Positions 1 through 8,126 of a DNA stretch of 22,196 nt are shown piece by piece. How positions within the stretch are numbered: position 1 is the stretch's first letter; every line of letters starts with the position of its first letter. Below the pieces are notes generated by a model. That model did no database searches. It had not been told where the DNA came from and saw nothing but the letters and a program-made list of their open reading frames with translations. The position numbers were made by a program, and so were the translations under genes. Location: NCBI GenBank assembly GCA_030374735.1, contig JASCIV010000351.1:1-22196 (forward strand), written 5' to 3'. Origin of the DNA: Gracilaria caudata (taxonomy: Eukaryota > Rhodophyta > Florideophyceae > Gracilariales > Gracilariaceae).

Positions 1-235
1 ACTGAATGGTACCATCTGGTCGACGCGCGTAAACGACGATTGTGTTCTCAGTAACATTATTGGACATGGCATACACACCACCCACGAATTCAGAGGAAGG
101 CGGTGGTATGACGAAGCTGTCCAAAAAGAGGTCGAAGCCGTCTGCTTCAAGGGTGAAGTTTACCGGGGATGCGCATGAAAGCAGGCATGTGGTTAACAGA
201 GCGGTGACGAACAAAGGCAAATGAGCCGTAGCCAT
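1..235 (-). CDS. Secreted lactonase-like beta-propeller protein, copy 1 (5' part only)
   Basis: Only the first 78 codons are in the window; the rest lies beyond position 1. The start ATG at 235 is followed by a hydrophobic signal peptide (about residues 1-22), an N-glycosylation site (NFT) and the SSEFVGGVYAMSNNVTENT segment shared with the two complete copies. It differs from the copy starting at 6615 by only about three bases in 235, giving two amino-acid changes (T to S near residue 23, D to N in the SNxVT segment). The family assignment comes from the complete copies: lactonase, 7-bladed propeller, 3-carboxymuconate cyclase-like. The start is supported by a TATA box at 363-368 on the same strand. 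Intact as far as seen; the C-terminus cannot be judged. Confidence 0.85.
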   Translation of the reverse strand, partial: MATAHLPLFVTALLTTCLLSCASPVNFTLEADGFDLFLDSFVIPPPSSEFVGGVYAMSNNVTENTIVVYARRPDGTIQ

Positions 236-294
236 GGTTTGTTGGTGTTTGAGGAGAGATTTTGATGCTGGGGGTGGGGGGATGGCTGTGGTCG

Positions 295-313
295 AGCTCG
301 AGTCACTCGAGCT
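295..313. repeat. Perfect inverted repeat in the leader of lactonase copy 1
   Basis: Arms AGCTCGAG and CTCGAGCT surround a 3-base centre, between the TATA box and the ATG of copy 1. It is not present at the corresponding place in copies 2 or 3. It could fold in the mRNA leader or bind a dimeric protein; neither is shown. Confidence 0.5.
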
Positions 314-362
314 GAGCGCACTAAGGATTGGATTTATCCTTCTAGCCCTCTTAAAGCTACCA

Positions 363-368
363 TTTATA
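363..368 (-). promoter_or_regulatory. TATA box of lactonase copy 1
   Basis: On the minus strand the sequence reads CTTATAAATGG, 128 bp before the ATG at 235. Copy 3 has TATATAAAGG in the corresponding position, while copy 2 reads CCAATAAATGG, so its TATA is lost. Confidence 0.6.
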
Positions 369-575
369 AGAAGCAGAGTTGGAATGCGTCGAGGGTTCGG
401 TTCCGATAAAACATTTGATGGAATACAGATACAATCTCATCCGCTGGTTACGAGATGTTCACAAGCCTTATCCTCGTAATGGGGATGAATTTGGATGTTA
501 TGTCACGTGAGGAGAAGGCAACATCATCCAACACAGTTGGTGTCGGTCGCCACGGAGAATTGCACGTGCAGTTGA

Positions 576-596
576 CACAATCCATCATTTCGTTGA
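576..596. promoter_or_regulatory. Conserved 21-bp upstream block, copy 1
   Basis: CACAATCCATCATTTCGTTG(A) recurs with one mismatch each at 6924-6944 and 12667-12687, upstream of all three lactonase genes at 309-386 bp from the ATG. In copies 1 and 3 a G-box-like CACGTG lies just next to it (563-568, 12654-12659). The surrounding sequence is much less conserved, which suggests a functional cis element. Confidence 0.45.
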
Positions 597-1635
597 ACCC
601 GCCAACCCTGATGTTCACATTTTTGTAGGCTTCGAAGGGGGCGTTTTGTTCCATTTCTGCATACATCATATGCGTGCAAAAAGGTAGAAACAAGCACCTC
701 TGTATTCCATGTTAATGGCCATTAATACAGCGAGTCGCTCCACATTTGTGGCGTTTAGCATCCCAGATCTGGGAGCTGTGAGTGGGAAATACCTTCGTAG
801 AATCATGTCAATGACATTGCCTGATGCGTTTGAGCACACTCCTCAATATAATCGAGCCAAGGCGGTTCTGGAATGCCAGTCTTCTGCTCTGAGGACTGCA
901 AGACAGAAGAAGAATCAGCGTTTGCTTCTCTGTTGATGCTCCAAAACTCTGTGACCTACTCATGAGTGGCACTCTATGTCACTTATTTGAGCCCGATTAG
1001 CTGTTGGCTGAATCAAGGAATGAAATAATCAAGCTTAGAAAATTCTTCCAAAGCACCAGCTGGACTGGGTTCCGAGGTCACCACAGGCCGACCTCCAGAG
1101 ACTTCGCACGCCGAGGGACACGAAGCACGCGCTTTCGGCCTGCTCAGAAACGGAAGCGTAACTTACCCTTATTACTTACCTTTGGTACTGTCTGCAACGA
1201 TATGCCATAAGCCACATCGCTGTGCCTGTACGTGAGAAACTATTCCTACGGACGGTCTTCTTCGAGTCGAAGCTCAGAACATTCGCTTCGATCTCCATTT
1301 CCTTACAGCATACATTCTGTAAGGCTATGCTTGCCAGTTGCACATTCCTCGGACGGGGTACACTTGTACACAAGAAGAAAATGGTTCCCACAGATCGCTT
1401 TGTCTTTTTCGCTCGCAGTTTGCCATGATGACGCTGTTGACTCGATAATCTGGCCAGTGGAGAGAGAGAGAGAAAAGTGGGCTCCGCGGGCTGAGCGCAT
1501 TTCTCAGTTGGAGTCATTGACGCTGACTATGATTTTCTGCGAGCGGTTGAAGATGGATTTAGTGTAATGCTTTTGAGAACCATTTCGAGACGGAACTGAA
1601 GTGAAGGGATCCGCCCGATTGCTGAAGCGCTGGCA

Positions 1636-2033
1636 TTAGAGCATCCCCACCAGTGCAGAAAAATCCAATCCAAAAGTTGAGACTGACGCCACGCAAGCAA
1701 TTTGTGAATGTTTCATTGGTGCAAATTGCCGAGTACCGAGAGTAGCCGTCAGGCAGATCGCTACCATTGATTGGTCGATCCATGAGCTTCGAAAAAATTA
1801 TGAATTTATAGGCATGCGTTGGATTTGGATTGGAACGCGGGCAAACAGAATCCAAATCGAGCGGAAATGGATCGGGTGTGGCGCGGTTCCAATCCAAATC
1901 CAAACGATGCTTCGAAAAATTAATTTCTTTCAGCTCTTGGTGCACCAATCGCTGCCCAATACACACTGATGGCAACAAGCTTGTCAGTTTCACCTTTGGA
2001 TTGGATTGGGTTTTACTGGTGGGGATGCTCTAA
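1636..2033. mobile_element. Foldback MITE (non-autonomous DNA transposon)
   Basis: The ends are perfect inverted repeats of 19 bp: TTAGAGCATCCCCACCAGT on the left, and its complement ends on the right at 2033. The symmetry continues inward (TCCAATCCAAAAG on the left versus CTTTGGATTGGATTGG on the right). Near the centre, arms GGATTTGGATTGGAAC and GTTCCAATCCAAATCC are perfectly complementary, so the whole 0.4 kb can fold back on itself. If TA is the target duplication, the element proper is 1639-2030, flanked by TA on both sides, as in Tc1/mariner-type elements; a TTA/TAA pair would be inverted, not direct. The TIR resembles GAGCATCTCC-type termini known from plant MITEs, so the superfamily stays open. 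It has no transposase. Confidence 0.85.
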
Positions 2034-2943
2034 GAGACAATGTTGCCAAGTTTATTTCTAACATTTTGCAGTGCTGCGTGGAAGACAGCGATCGATATTC
2101 TGCAGATGTCAGTTTGCCAACGTCAGTTCAAGTACCTTCGTCCTTCTTGGACCCCCAGGCAATTTCGATAACCCCCGTACGCTATTTGCATCTCATCTAT
2201 GACACGCATATGCGCGTGCTGTCCATGTGATTTGCACTTTGCTGCGTCATCTAATTTCAATTTCGGCACTTCGAAAGGACGCATTCGATCTCAACCGGGA
2301 GCAACGTCGGGATGCAAACAGTACAGCTATTCAACTCGAGAGGTGTGTCCTCTCCCATCCCTTTTCCACTGAATTCGCTATCTTGCAGGGTTTTATTCGC
2401 AGTAACTCAATAAGGGGACAGCGGTGCATGCTTCTTCTTAAGACCGTTGCTGTGGCAGAATGGCCTCTCTTCCGTCTATACACAGTTGCTGTTCTGGAGG
2501 GTTCGACCCGAGACAAAACGCTGAGAGGTTTTCTTCTCACACTGGGTCCGCATAATATGCCCTTAAACGACCCCTGGGTAGTGCATTTGGCCTCCTACCT
2601 TATTCTTATGGTTCTAAAAAACGATTAGCAAAATACTAGGCGAGATCTTGGTCCAAGAAAGGCGTAAAATGTTGCCGTTTTTCCGAAACAGAACTACAAA
2701 AGAATTTCATTCTGTTTTTACAGAAAATCTGGATCCTATCATGTTCCTGGGCAGCATTCCATACATGTTTTGAAAACATAATATGTTATTCCACCAAAAG
2801 GCAGACGGTGTGCGGCATGAGCACCATGATGGACGTCAGAGAAGGTGCAAGGTTGCGCCGCTTAGCAGCAGCTTGCTTTTAATTGCAATCACCGTTGTGT
2901 TTCTTTTGGTGCAGGAAATAATAAAAAGATGCAAATTCTATCA
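2034..2943. other. Intergenic stretch without a convincing gene
   Basis: An open frame of 133 codons at 2227-2628 (+) has no signal peptide, no recognisable motif, no TATA box and no homologous partner in the other spacer, so I do not call it a gene. A small near-perfect palindrome lies at 2765-2779 (ATGTTTT G AAAACAT). Nothing else is recognised. Confidence 0.5.
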
Positions 2944-3465
2944 CTACACGAATGAGCACCCAGGACAACACGAAAGCGACGTTTGTCCACTATCGCTCAA
3001 AAACGAACAAGCACGACAACAAGTGTCAACAGGCCTTCCAATACGGTCCCGACCAAAACATTGAATATCAGCAGGATCATTTTCTGTGCGTATCCATTGC
3101 AAGGAGGAGAAATCTCCAAGACGAAGTTGTTCAGAAGAGACGGTGACCCGATACCTAGCATCGAGTCCCCTTACCAGAGGTTCATCAGTCTCAGGCACCT
3201 CTACAAGGAGAAGTAGAACGGTTCCATTATTTTCAAATTCAGCCTCAAAATCAAACTCGATATTTATGCAGCGCACTGCCGCGCCTTCAATAAAACAGCC
3301 GGATCCACAGATTACTAGGATCGTTTCGTCTGTTATCTGTGGCACTTCAGATTCAAACACCGGGGGAACGGGTTGTAATTGTCTGTCCGTGGCGGCAGAA
3401 AGTGCATTGACAGCTGCCATGAACAAGCAAAGGGCGACGAAAAGGTCGGAACGGTATACTTTCAT
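2944..3465 (-). CDS. Small secreted cysteine-rich protein (unknown family)
   Basis: A 173-residue protein with a typical signal peptide: a charged start (MKVYRSD), then a hydrophobic core (about residues 8-21) ending near ALSAA. The mature part is acidic in the middle (EFDFEAEFENNG) and contains an N-glycosylation site (NGT). It has about ten cysteines. Three lie near residues 53-66 and seven in the last third, including two CCxxC clusters (TCCRAC and SCCPGC) that form the C-terminus. The pattern suggests a disulfide-stabilised extracellular protein; I recognise no family. A strong TATA box lies at 3577-3583 on the same strand, 112 bp before the ATG, with a large palindrome directly upstream. 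It sits alone in the spacer between lactonase copies 1 and 2, on the same strand. No intron is evident. Confidence 0.75.
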   Translation of the reverse strand: MKVYRSDLFVALCLFMAAVNALSAATDRQLQPVPPVFESEVPQITDETILVICGSGCFIEGAAVRCINIEFDFEAEFENNGTVLLLLVEVPETDEPLVRGLDARYRVTVSSEQLRLGDFSSLQWIRTENDPADIQCFGRDRIGRPVDTCCRACSFLSDSGQTSLSCCPGCSFV

Positions 3466-3576
3466 TGCTTATTTGAAGGTGAAAGCGAGTCTCCAATGTG
3501 TCTCAAGCGGGATCAGATATGAACCGGATCGTTGTCCCTTGGAATATCTGTGAAGGTTTCGAGTGTTTGGCAGCTC

Positions 3577-3583
3577 TTATATA
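3577..3583 (-). promoter_or_regulatory. TATA box of the 2944-3465 gene
   Basis: The minus strand reads TTGTATATAAGAGC, 112 bp before the ATG at 3465. The same TTGTATATAAG-like core recurs before the gene at 18137-18805. Confidence 0.65.
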
Positions 3584-3642
3584 CAACCCGCTGGCTTGGG
3601 GTGAGCCTGGGGTACAATTAGCTCACCCCAACCCGCGGGTTG
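3584..3642. repeat. Large inverted repeat directly upstream of the TATA box
   Basis: Left arm 3584-3606 and right arm 3621-3642 are complementary over 22-23 positions with two mismatches or bulges, around a 14-base centre. The inner arms are TTGGGGTGAGC and GCTCACCCCAA (perfect). The right outer arm includes the 14-bp palindrome CAACCCGCGGGTTG. It abuts the TATA box of the 2944-3465 gene, so it is placed to act as a promoter element or cruciform. Confidence 0.7.
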
Positions 3643-3714
3643 CCATCTACAAGGAGCCACTATTCAAGTACTTTCTGGACTACTCGTCATTTATCAAACT
3701 CGGAAGTGTATGTG

Positions 3715-3881
3715 TAATGCTATGATGATGAAATGAAGTCTGGCCTCCTACAAGATAGAGGGGAAGGTCGGTTGATGCTTTGTTTATACATCACTTGTAG
3801 TAATCTAACTCTCTGAACGACTAAGCTACATGATATCTACTGTCTCCTTCGAGCGTAGGCTACAAGCCGATCACGGCGATC
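3715..3881 (-). repeat. Dispersed repeat, copy A
   Basis: Read on the minus strand, this segment aligns with 7616-7790 on the plus strand. Shared words in the same order are GATCxCCGTGATxGGCTTG (3863-3881), GGAGACAGTAG (3837-3847) and GGCCAGACTTCA (3734-3745), followed by CATCATAGxATTACA. It may be an old MITE or another non-coding element; no clear terminal repeats were found. Confidence 0.6.
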
Positions 3882-4358
3882 AAGCATGACTTGGCGTATG
3901 GCGTTTCCACTACGAGCCTAAGCAACTGGCTTGACATGGCTGACTAACCTCAGTGAAGGAACTGTAGCCAGCGTTTATTCGTCGCAAATACGGGATGCTT
4001 TCTCCATTGGTACTCGAATAGTTTACGTAAAAAGCAGAGAAATGACGGTATACTTCTTTGAGAATAACCTTGGAAGCCTCTGCATCTTTCCAACAATTTA
4101 TTTCAAAATAAAATCATGCTCACCCATCTTTACTTAGCTTCACCTGACGTCACCAGCCTCACCCGAGCTCAACAAACCTCACCTTTCGTCAGACCTTGTG
4201 CTTTGTAAAATCTGTAAATACGCCAAAATATTGCATGGTGAGCTACACTTCACATCGTTTTGAACATGCACTGTAGACAGTAACAGACTATAGATCCTAC
4301 GCCATACCTAGATTATTACGGTGGCGTAGAGAGGTTTTCCAAGAGGGATACAGTAAAC
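3882..4358. other. Intergenic stretch
   Basis: No supported gene. A run of repeated CTCACC/TCACCTGACGTCACC-like words occurs around 4120-4185. Short open frames lack any coding signature. Confidence 0.4.
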
Positions 4359-4367
4359 TATATAAAA
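4359..4367 (+). promoter_or_regulatory. Strong TATA box without an obvious protein gene
   Basis: TATATAAAAGGGG is one of the best TATA boxes in the window and lies on the plus strand. The next 150 bp contain no long ATG-initiated frame but hold two hairpins: 4429-4444 (AGTGCG/CGCACT, perfect, 4-base loop) and 4460-4484 (GAAGGTGC/GCGCCTTC, one G-T pair). This could be a promoter for a short non-coding transcript. Confidence 0.4.
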
Positions 4368-4575
4368 GGGGACTGACAAAAAACCTCCAAAGCTTCGTCC
4401 GGAAAGCTCCCAGGTTCACCCGAAATACAGTGCGCATCCGCACTAACATTCTTTCCTCAGAAGGTGCAGAGGAGGAGCGCCTTCGAGACTTTATGCCAGC
4501 AGCGTAGAAGAAAAGGGCTGGTTTTGCCCGAAAGGTTTGTCATCTGTTGCTGAGATATGTAACGCAAAAGATCAT

Positions 4576-4602
4576 ATGTCGCGACATATTATGTCGCGAC
4601 AT
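4576..4602. repeat. Two tandem copies of a 12-bp palindrome
   Basis: ATGTCGCGACAT, itself a perfect palindrome, occurs at 4576-4587 and again at 4591-4602, separated by ATT, with a period of 15 bp. The arrangement resembles a double binding site for a dimeric protein. It has no counterpart next to lactonase copy 3. Confidence 0.6.
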
Positions 4603-4639
4603 AAGGTGTTCAGTGAGAAAACAAATGTGCGAAGGGTAT

Positions 4640-5298
4640 TGTTGATCGTTTCTCGTGGCCTTACTCATTCCCTTGTTAAGTCCATCAGCGCTGAACTTTC
4701 ATTGAATCGTTGTGTTTTGCAATTCAACGATGAGACCACTAGAGCTAACTACAACGCAAATGCAGTTCACGTGTGTACGTTTGCACATCGGACAGATGCA
4801 CAGTTGTGTGACACTGTGCAACGTGTTCGAGAAGAACTGATAGTCGCTTTCGGAACACGTACGAAGAGTACCCTTTGTACAAAAACCTTGCACATTGTTA
4901 TAAGGTTATTTGCGAGTGTGGAGCTCTTCGGCTTCTCTGGCTGCTCCGGGTCCCTGTCGTGACGCAACCGTCGCATAGATTTGGTTTCGGGGCTGGCAAC
5001 ATGGGCGTGAACTCAGTTCTTGAAGCTCACCTTCATATCTCAGTTGGGTCCATGCATAGATACTTGGTTAGGAAGCAGGGTGGACGTCTCCCGGTGTCTT
5101 TGTTTGTACCCTCGTAGTAGAGTTGAGCATTCCTTGACATTAGAACATGCAGCTGCGCCGATTAAAACTGCACTTTCTGCTTTTAATGAAGATAATGAAG
5201 CAAACTTTCAAGTTTGACACCAAGCCTCACACGGTCGACCTGTAGTCAAACATTGTTTTAATCACGATGAGAGCATTAGAACGATATTAAGACCTCAT
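4640..5298 (-). repeat. Duplicated downstream flank of lactonase copy 2
   Basis: The segment aligns in blocks with 10470-10985 downstream of copy 3: CCTTACTCATTCC near 4660 and 10499, GTTCACGTGTG near 4767 and 10658, GCAGCTGCGCCxATxAAAA near 5150 and 10775. Open frames here are not maintained between the two copies, so it is probably non-coding. Confidence 0.6.
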
Positions 5299-6615
5299 TT
5301 AGAAGGCAACAATTCCGGTGGGATCCGAATCAGGAACATTCATCGGCATTTGGATTAGAGTGAGACTTCCTCCTTCTCCGATTTCAAACACCCCAACAGC
5401 CCCAACAAACAGTTGATATAAGAATTTACTATCGATGGATAGCCACAGATCAGTGGGAAACGGTCCAGTTGCACCAACTTCTTCCTCAAGAGTAGAAATA
5501 CCCTGATCAAATGAGAATACTGAAGTTGAGTTCGAGGGAGTATTAGTAACCCAAAAGTTGCTCAAATCATCGGAAAACATAATCCAGCAAGCGTCTATTT
5601 GCCCTGAGGTAGTAGACGATCCAACGGGGACATCAAGTTGAACTGGGAAAAGTTCACTCTCGGCGTCAAGTACCCATGCAGAGACGGAAGAAGCTTGGTC
5701 AAGGGGAGCCCCGCCATCGGGGCCAGCTAAACTGCGTACTTCAGGCACAACAACATATTGTACACCTCTGGACTCTACGATTTGGAAACCAATTGCACCT
5801 GGAAGATTACGACCTTCGACGTTTCCTAGTTCAGTAGATGTTGCACTTGACACAGGAGTGGGGCTGAGAATGCCACCTAGATCGACACTGAACACCACGA
5901 TTTCTTCGACGCTGCCGGCTTCAAGAGCATTGGGGCCAGTCAACACGTCAGAGACAACCAAAGAGCGACCGTCAGGTGAGAATTGGATGGCTGATGGACG
6001 GAAAGTCAGCAGTCGGCCACTCCCTGCAAGGGGAACCAGTCTTCCAGAAGGAAGTAATGTAAATCCCGAGAGGACTCCTTCCTGAGAGAAAACGTCGTCA
6101 AATTCACCGTCTGCGTCGATGCTGGCAACGTACACGACATCTCCAGAGATCGCGATACTAACTGGTCCAAATCCGGGAACGGTTCGTACGTTGACAAGGA
6201 AGAGGGAGAAGTCAGGAAGTACTCTGAAAACTGAAACAGAGCTGCTTCCCGCATTCACAGCCAATACAAACTTGTTGTCAGGCGTGATCGCGAGGGAGAA
6301 CGCAGAGAAAAGTGGGTCGAAGGGTGAAGTGAGACTGAGAACGGCACCTTTTCCTCCCGTCTTGAGGGCGGGATCCAACAGCTGAATGGTACCATCTGGT
6401 CGACGCGCGTAAACGACGATTGTGTTCTCAGTAACATCATTGGACATGGCATACACACCACCCACGAATTCAGAGGAAGGCGGTGGTATGACGAAGCTGT
6501 CCAAAAAGAGGTCGAAGCCGTCTGCTTCAAGGGTGAAGTTTACCGGGGTTGCGCATGAAAGCAGGCATGTGGTTAACAGAGCGGTGACGAACAAAGGCAA
6601 ATGAGCCGTAGCCAT
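5299..6615 (-). CDS. Secreted lactonase-like beta-propeller protein, copy 2
   Basis: A 438-residue protein, intact and intronless. Residues 1-22 form a signal peptide (MATAHLPLFVTALLTTCLLS), then NFT, a short linker, and from about residue 48 a propeller-like series of repeated strand motifs such as VYARRPDGTIQLL, VSVFRVLPDFSLFLVNV, GFTLLPSGRLVPL, AIQFSPDGRSLVVSD and VFSFDQGISTLEEE. This is the organisation of the lactonase/3-carboxymuconate cyclase-like 7-bladed propellers (Lactonase, PF10282 type), known as cytosolic 6-phosphogluconolactonase relatives and as secreted forms. No catalytic residues can be assigned by eye, so enzymatic activity is open. N-glycosylation motifs (NFT, NVT, NST) fit secretion. 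Copies 1 and 3 are its paralogues. Its promoter has lost the TATA sequence seen in copies 1 and 3. Confidence 0.9.
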   Translation of the reverse strand: MATAHLPLFVTALLTTCLLSCATPVNFTLEADGFDLFLDSFVIPPPSSEFVGGVYAMSNDVTENTIVVYARRPDGTIQLLDPALKTGGKGAVLSLTSPFDPLFSAFSLAITPDNKFVLAVNAGSSSVSVFRVLPDFSLFLVNVRTVPGFGPVSIAISGDVVYVASIDADGEFDDVFSQEGVLSGFTLLPSGRLVPLAGSGRLLTFRPSAIQFSPDGRSLVVSDVLTGPNALEAGSVEEIVVFSVDLGGILSPTPVSSATSTELGNVEGRNLPGAIGFQIVESRGVQYVVVPEVRSLAGPDGGAPLDQASSVSAWVLDAESELFPVQLDVPVGSSTTSGQIDACWIMFSDDLSNFWVTNTPSNSTSVFSFDQGISTLEEEVGATGPFPTDLWLSIDSKFLYQLFVGAVGVFEIGEGGSLTLIQMPMNVPDSDPTGIVAF

Positions 6616-7424
6616 GGTTCGTTGATGCTGGGGGTGGGGGGATGGCTGAAGCCGAGCTGGGGCGCTGAGAGCACCACGGGAGATCTCTTACCATTTATTG
6701 GAGTTAGAATGCGTCGAGGGTTTTGTTCCGATTCAATACTTCTTTGGAATACAGATAAGGTTTAATCTCGTCCAATAGACCTTAATAATATTATTGTCTA
6801 CGAATGGTCCAAACGAATTATGCATCCTTGGGATGAATTTGGGTGTTACTTCATATGAGGAAAGGGGCAACATCATGACACAGTTGGTCTTTGGCGTCAC
6901 GCAGCGATTGCATCTGCAGTGGACACAATCCATCATTCCGTTGATGTTCAATGAGCTTCGTTTTGTCCCATTTCTGCCTGCATCATATGAATGCAGAAGA
7001 GGAAGTGTAATTCCTGTACTTCAGGCCATTAATACCAAGTCGCCCCTGGTTTGACTGATGTGGGGGCTGTGGGAAATATCATCATGTCAATGACTTTGTT
7101 TTACGTGCTCAAGCCTCGTCAGTGTCATCGACACAAGGCGCTTCTGGAATGTTACTTTTCTTTTCTGAGGGGTACAAGACTGATCGGTTCAAGCAGCTCT
7201 CCGTCTCTGTTGATGCTTCAAAACGCTTTTATTCCAAGCTCTTGAAGGGCGATTTGTGTCATTTATTTGAGCCCGTTTGACTCTTGTGTAACCTAAAATG
7301 ACAGAATCAGGCTATGCAATGCTTCGAAACACCAGCTGGACTGGCTTCCAAGGTCGTCGCAAGCCGAGCTCCAGAGACATCGCAGGCCAGAAGACGCGAA
7401 GCGAGCGCTTTCGGCGTGCTCAGC
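6616..7424 (-). repeat. Duplicated upstream flank of lactonase copy 2
   Basis: Aligns with 236-1146 upstream of copy 1. Identity is very high only for the first few dozen bases next to the ATG and then drops to interrupted blocks. Where copy 1 has CTTATAAATGG, this copy has CCAATAAATGG (around 6690-6700). The conserved 21-bp block is at 6924-6944, but the neighbouring CACGTG has become CATCTG. No gene is seen here. Confidence 0.7.
6924..6944. promoter_or_regulatory. Conserved 21-bp upstream block, copy 2
   Basis: CACAATCCATCATTCCGTTG(A), one mismatch from the copy-1 block at 576-596, 309 bp before the ATG at 6615. Confidence 0.45.
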
Positions 7425-8126
7425 TACAGCGACACAGTTTAGTGAGTGGATCGTTGGCAGCATGACGGAATCCTCTCGACAGCAGCTTTACTAACGCGTT
7501 GAATCGGCCCCCGTGCTACACTGCGCCAAAAGTGCCATAACAGTTCCCCTAGCATTTGCTCATCCCAGGAGCATGGGTGTAATACAGAAGTCACACTTAA
7601 AGCTCCATCACGCCTGATCACCGTGATAGGCTTGAAGCTCACACCTTGTGTGACAGTGGGAGACAGTAGGTAGCTTGTAGTGTAGTTCTAGATCTCTCTA
7701 CATCGCTACAAGACCTGTATTAAAGGAGCCTCAGCCAGCCTTCTCCTCCCTCTGGAGAAGGCCAGACTTCACTCAACCATCATAGTATTACAATGGGATT
7801 CAAAATTCTATGACTCACAAGAAGCCAATTAGCTGCGATGCAGATCACGCTCTGCTCTTTTCAGGGGTTGCAAGGAATGGCGCGCTGAAAGGTGCTCAAA
7901 GCCATGCAGCCATGAAAAGCACGAAGCACAAGAACTCCCATTCCGATGAGCTATCTTTCCTCGTAGCGTAACATATAAGGTTTTACTTGTGAAGAGAACT
8001 TGCTCAGAAAACTTAGTCTCATTTACAACCTTTTAAAAAAAGGAAAGTACCGTTGTAGCGTCATCCAGTTTCGTTGTGTCCAGGGAGTAAGTAACCTAGA
8101 CAGGAGGGAGCATTCTTCACTTTCTT
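7425..8126. other. Intergenic stretch
   Basis: Contains dispersed repeat copy B (7616-7790). No gene is supported; short frames such as 7439-7642 (-) have no start context or motif. The strand downstream of the 8127-9050 gene includes an A-rich run near 8034-8045. Confidence 0.4.
7616..7790 (+). repeat. Dispersed repeat, copy B
   Basis: Inverted partner of 3715-3881. Matching words are GATCACCGTGATAGGCTTG (7616-7634), GGAGACAGTAG (7659-7669), GGCCAGACTTCA (7760-7771) and ATCATAGTATTACA. It lies in the spacer between lactonase copies 2 and 3, while copy A lies in the previous spacer, so the two spacers are not simple duplicates of each other. Confidence 0.6.

Larger units (their letters stand above)
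236..1146 (-). repeat. Duplicated upstream flank of lactonase copy 1
   Basis: Upstream DNA of copy 1 aligns in blocks with 6616-7424 (copy 2), and up to about 960 also with 12282-12960 (copy 3). Shared blocks include a 21-base segment at 576-596, the region around 718-790, and, with copy 2 only, the segment near 1052-1146 (AGCACCAGCTGGACTGG). Short open frames here are not conserved between copies, so I read it as promoter and intergenic DNA. No gene is seen between 236 and 1635. Confidence 0.7.

Noticed and set aside
1155..1185. Two ACTTACC words resembling the U1 snRNA 5' end, or GTAAGT donors on the minus strand
   Set aside because: No U1 structure follows on the plus strand and no coding exon precedes the donors on the minus strand.
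1459..1474. Short GA microsatellite
   Set aside because: Only about six or seven units; too short to be notable.
1559..1993. 144-codon minus-strand frame
   Set aside because: It lies almost entirely inside the foldback MITE and has no transposase motif.
2500..2520. tRNA-like GGTTCGACCC (T-arm)
   Set aside because: No matching acceptor stem, D-arm or anticodon arm could be found at the right distances.
2227..2628. 133-codon plus-strand frame
   Set aside because: No recognisable domain, signal peptide or promoter; length is possible by chance in this composition.
4537..4962. 141-codon plus-strand frame
   Set aside because: It needs a non-ATG start, and its homologous region near 10490-10750 does not keep the frame, so it is not under coding selection.
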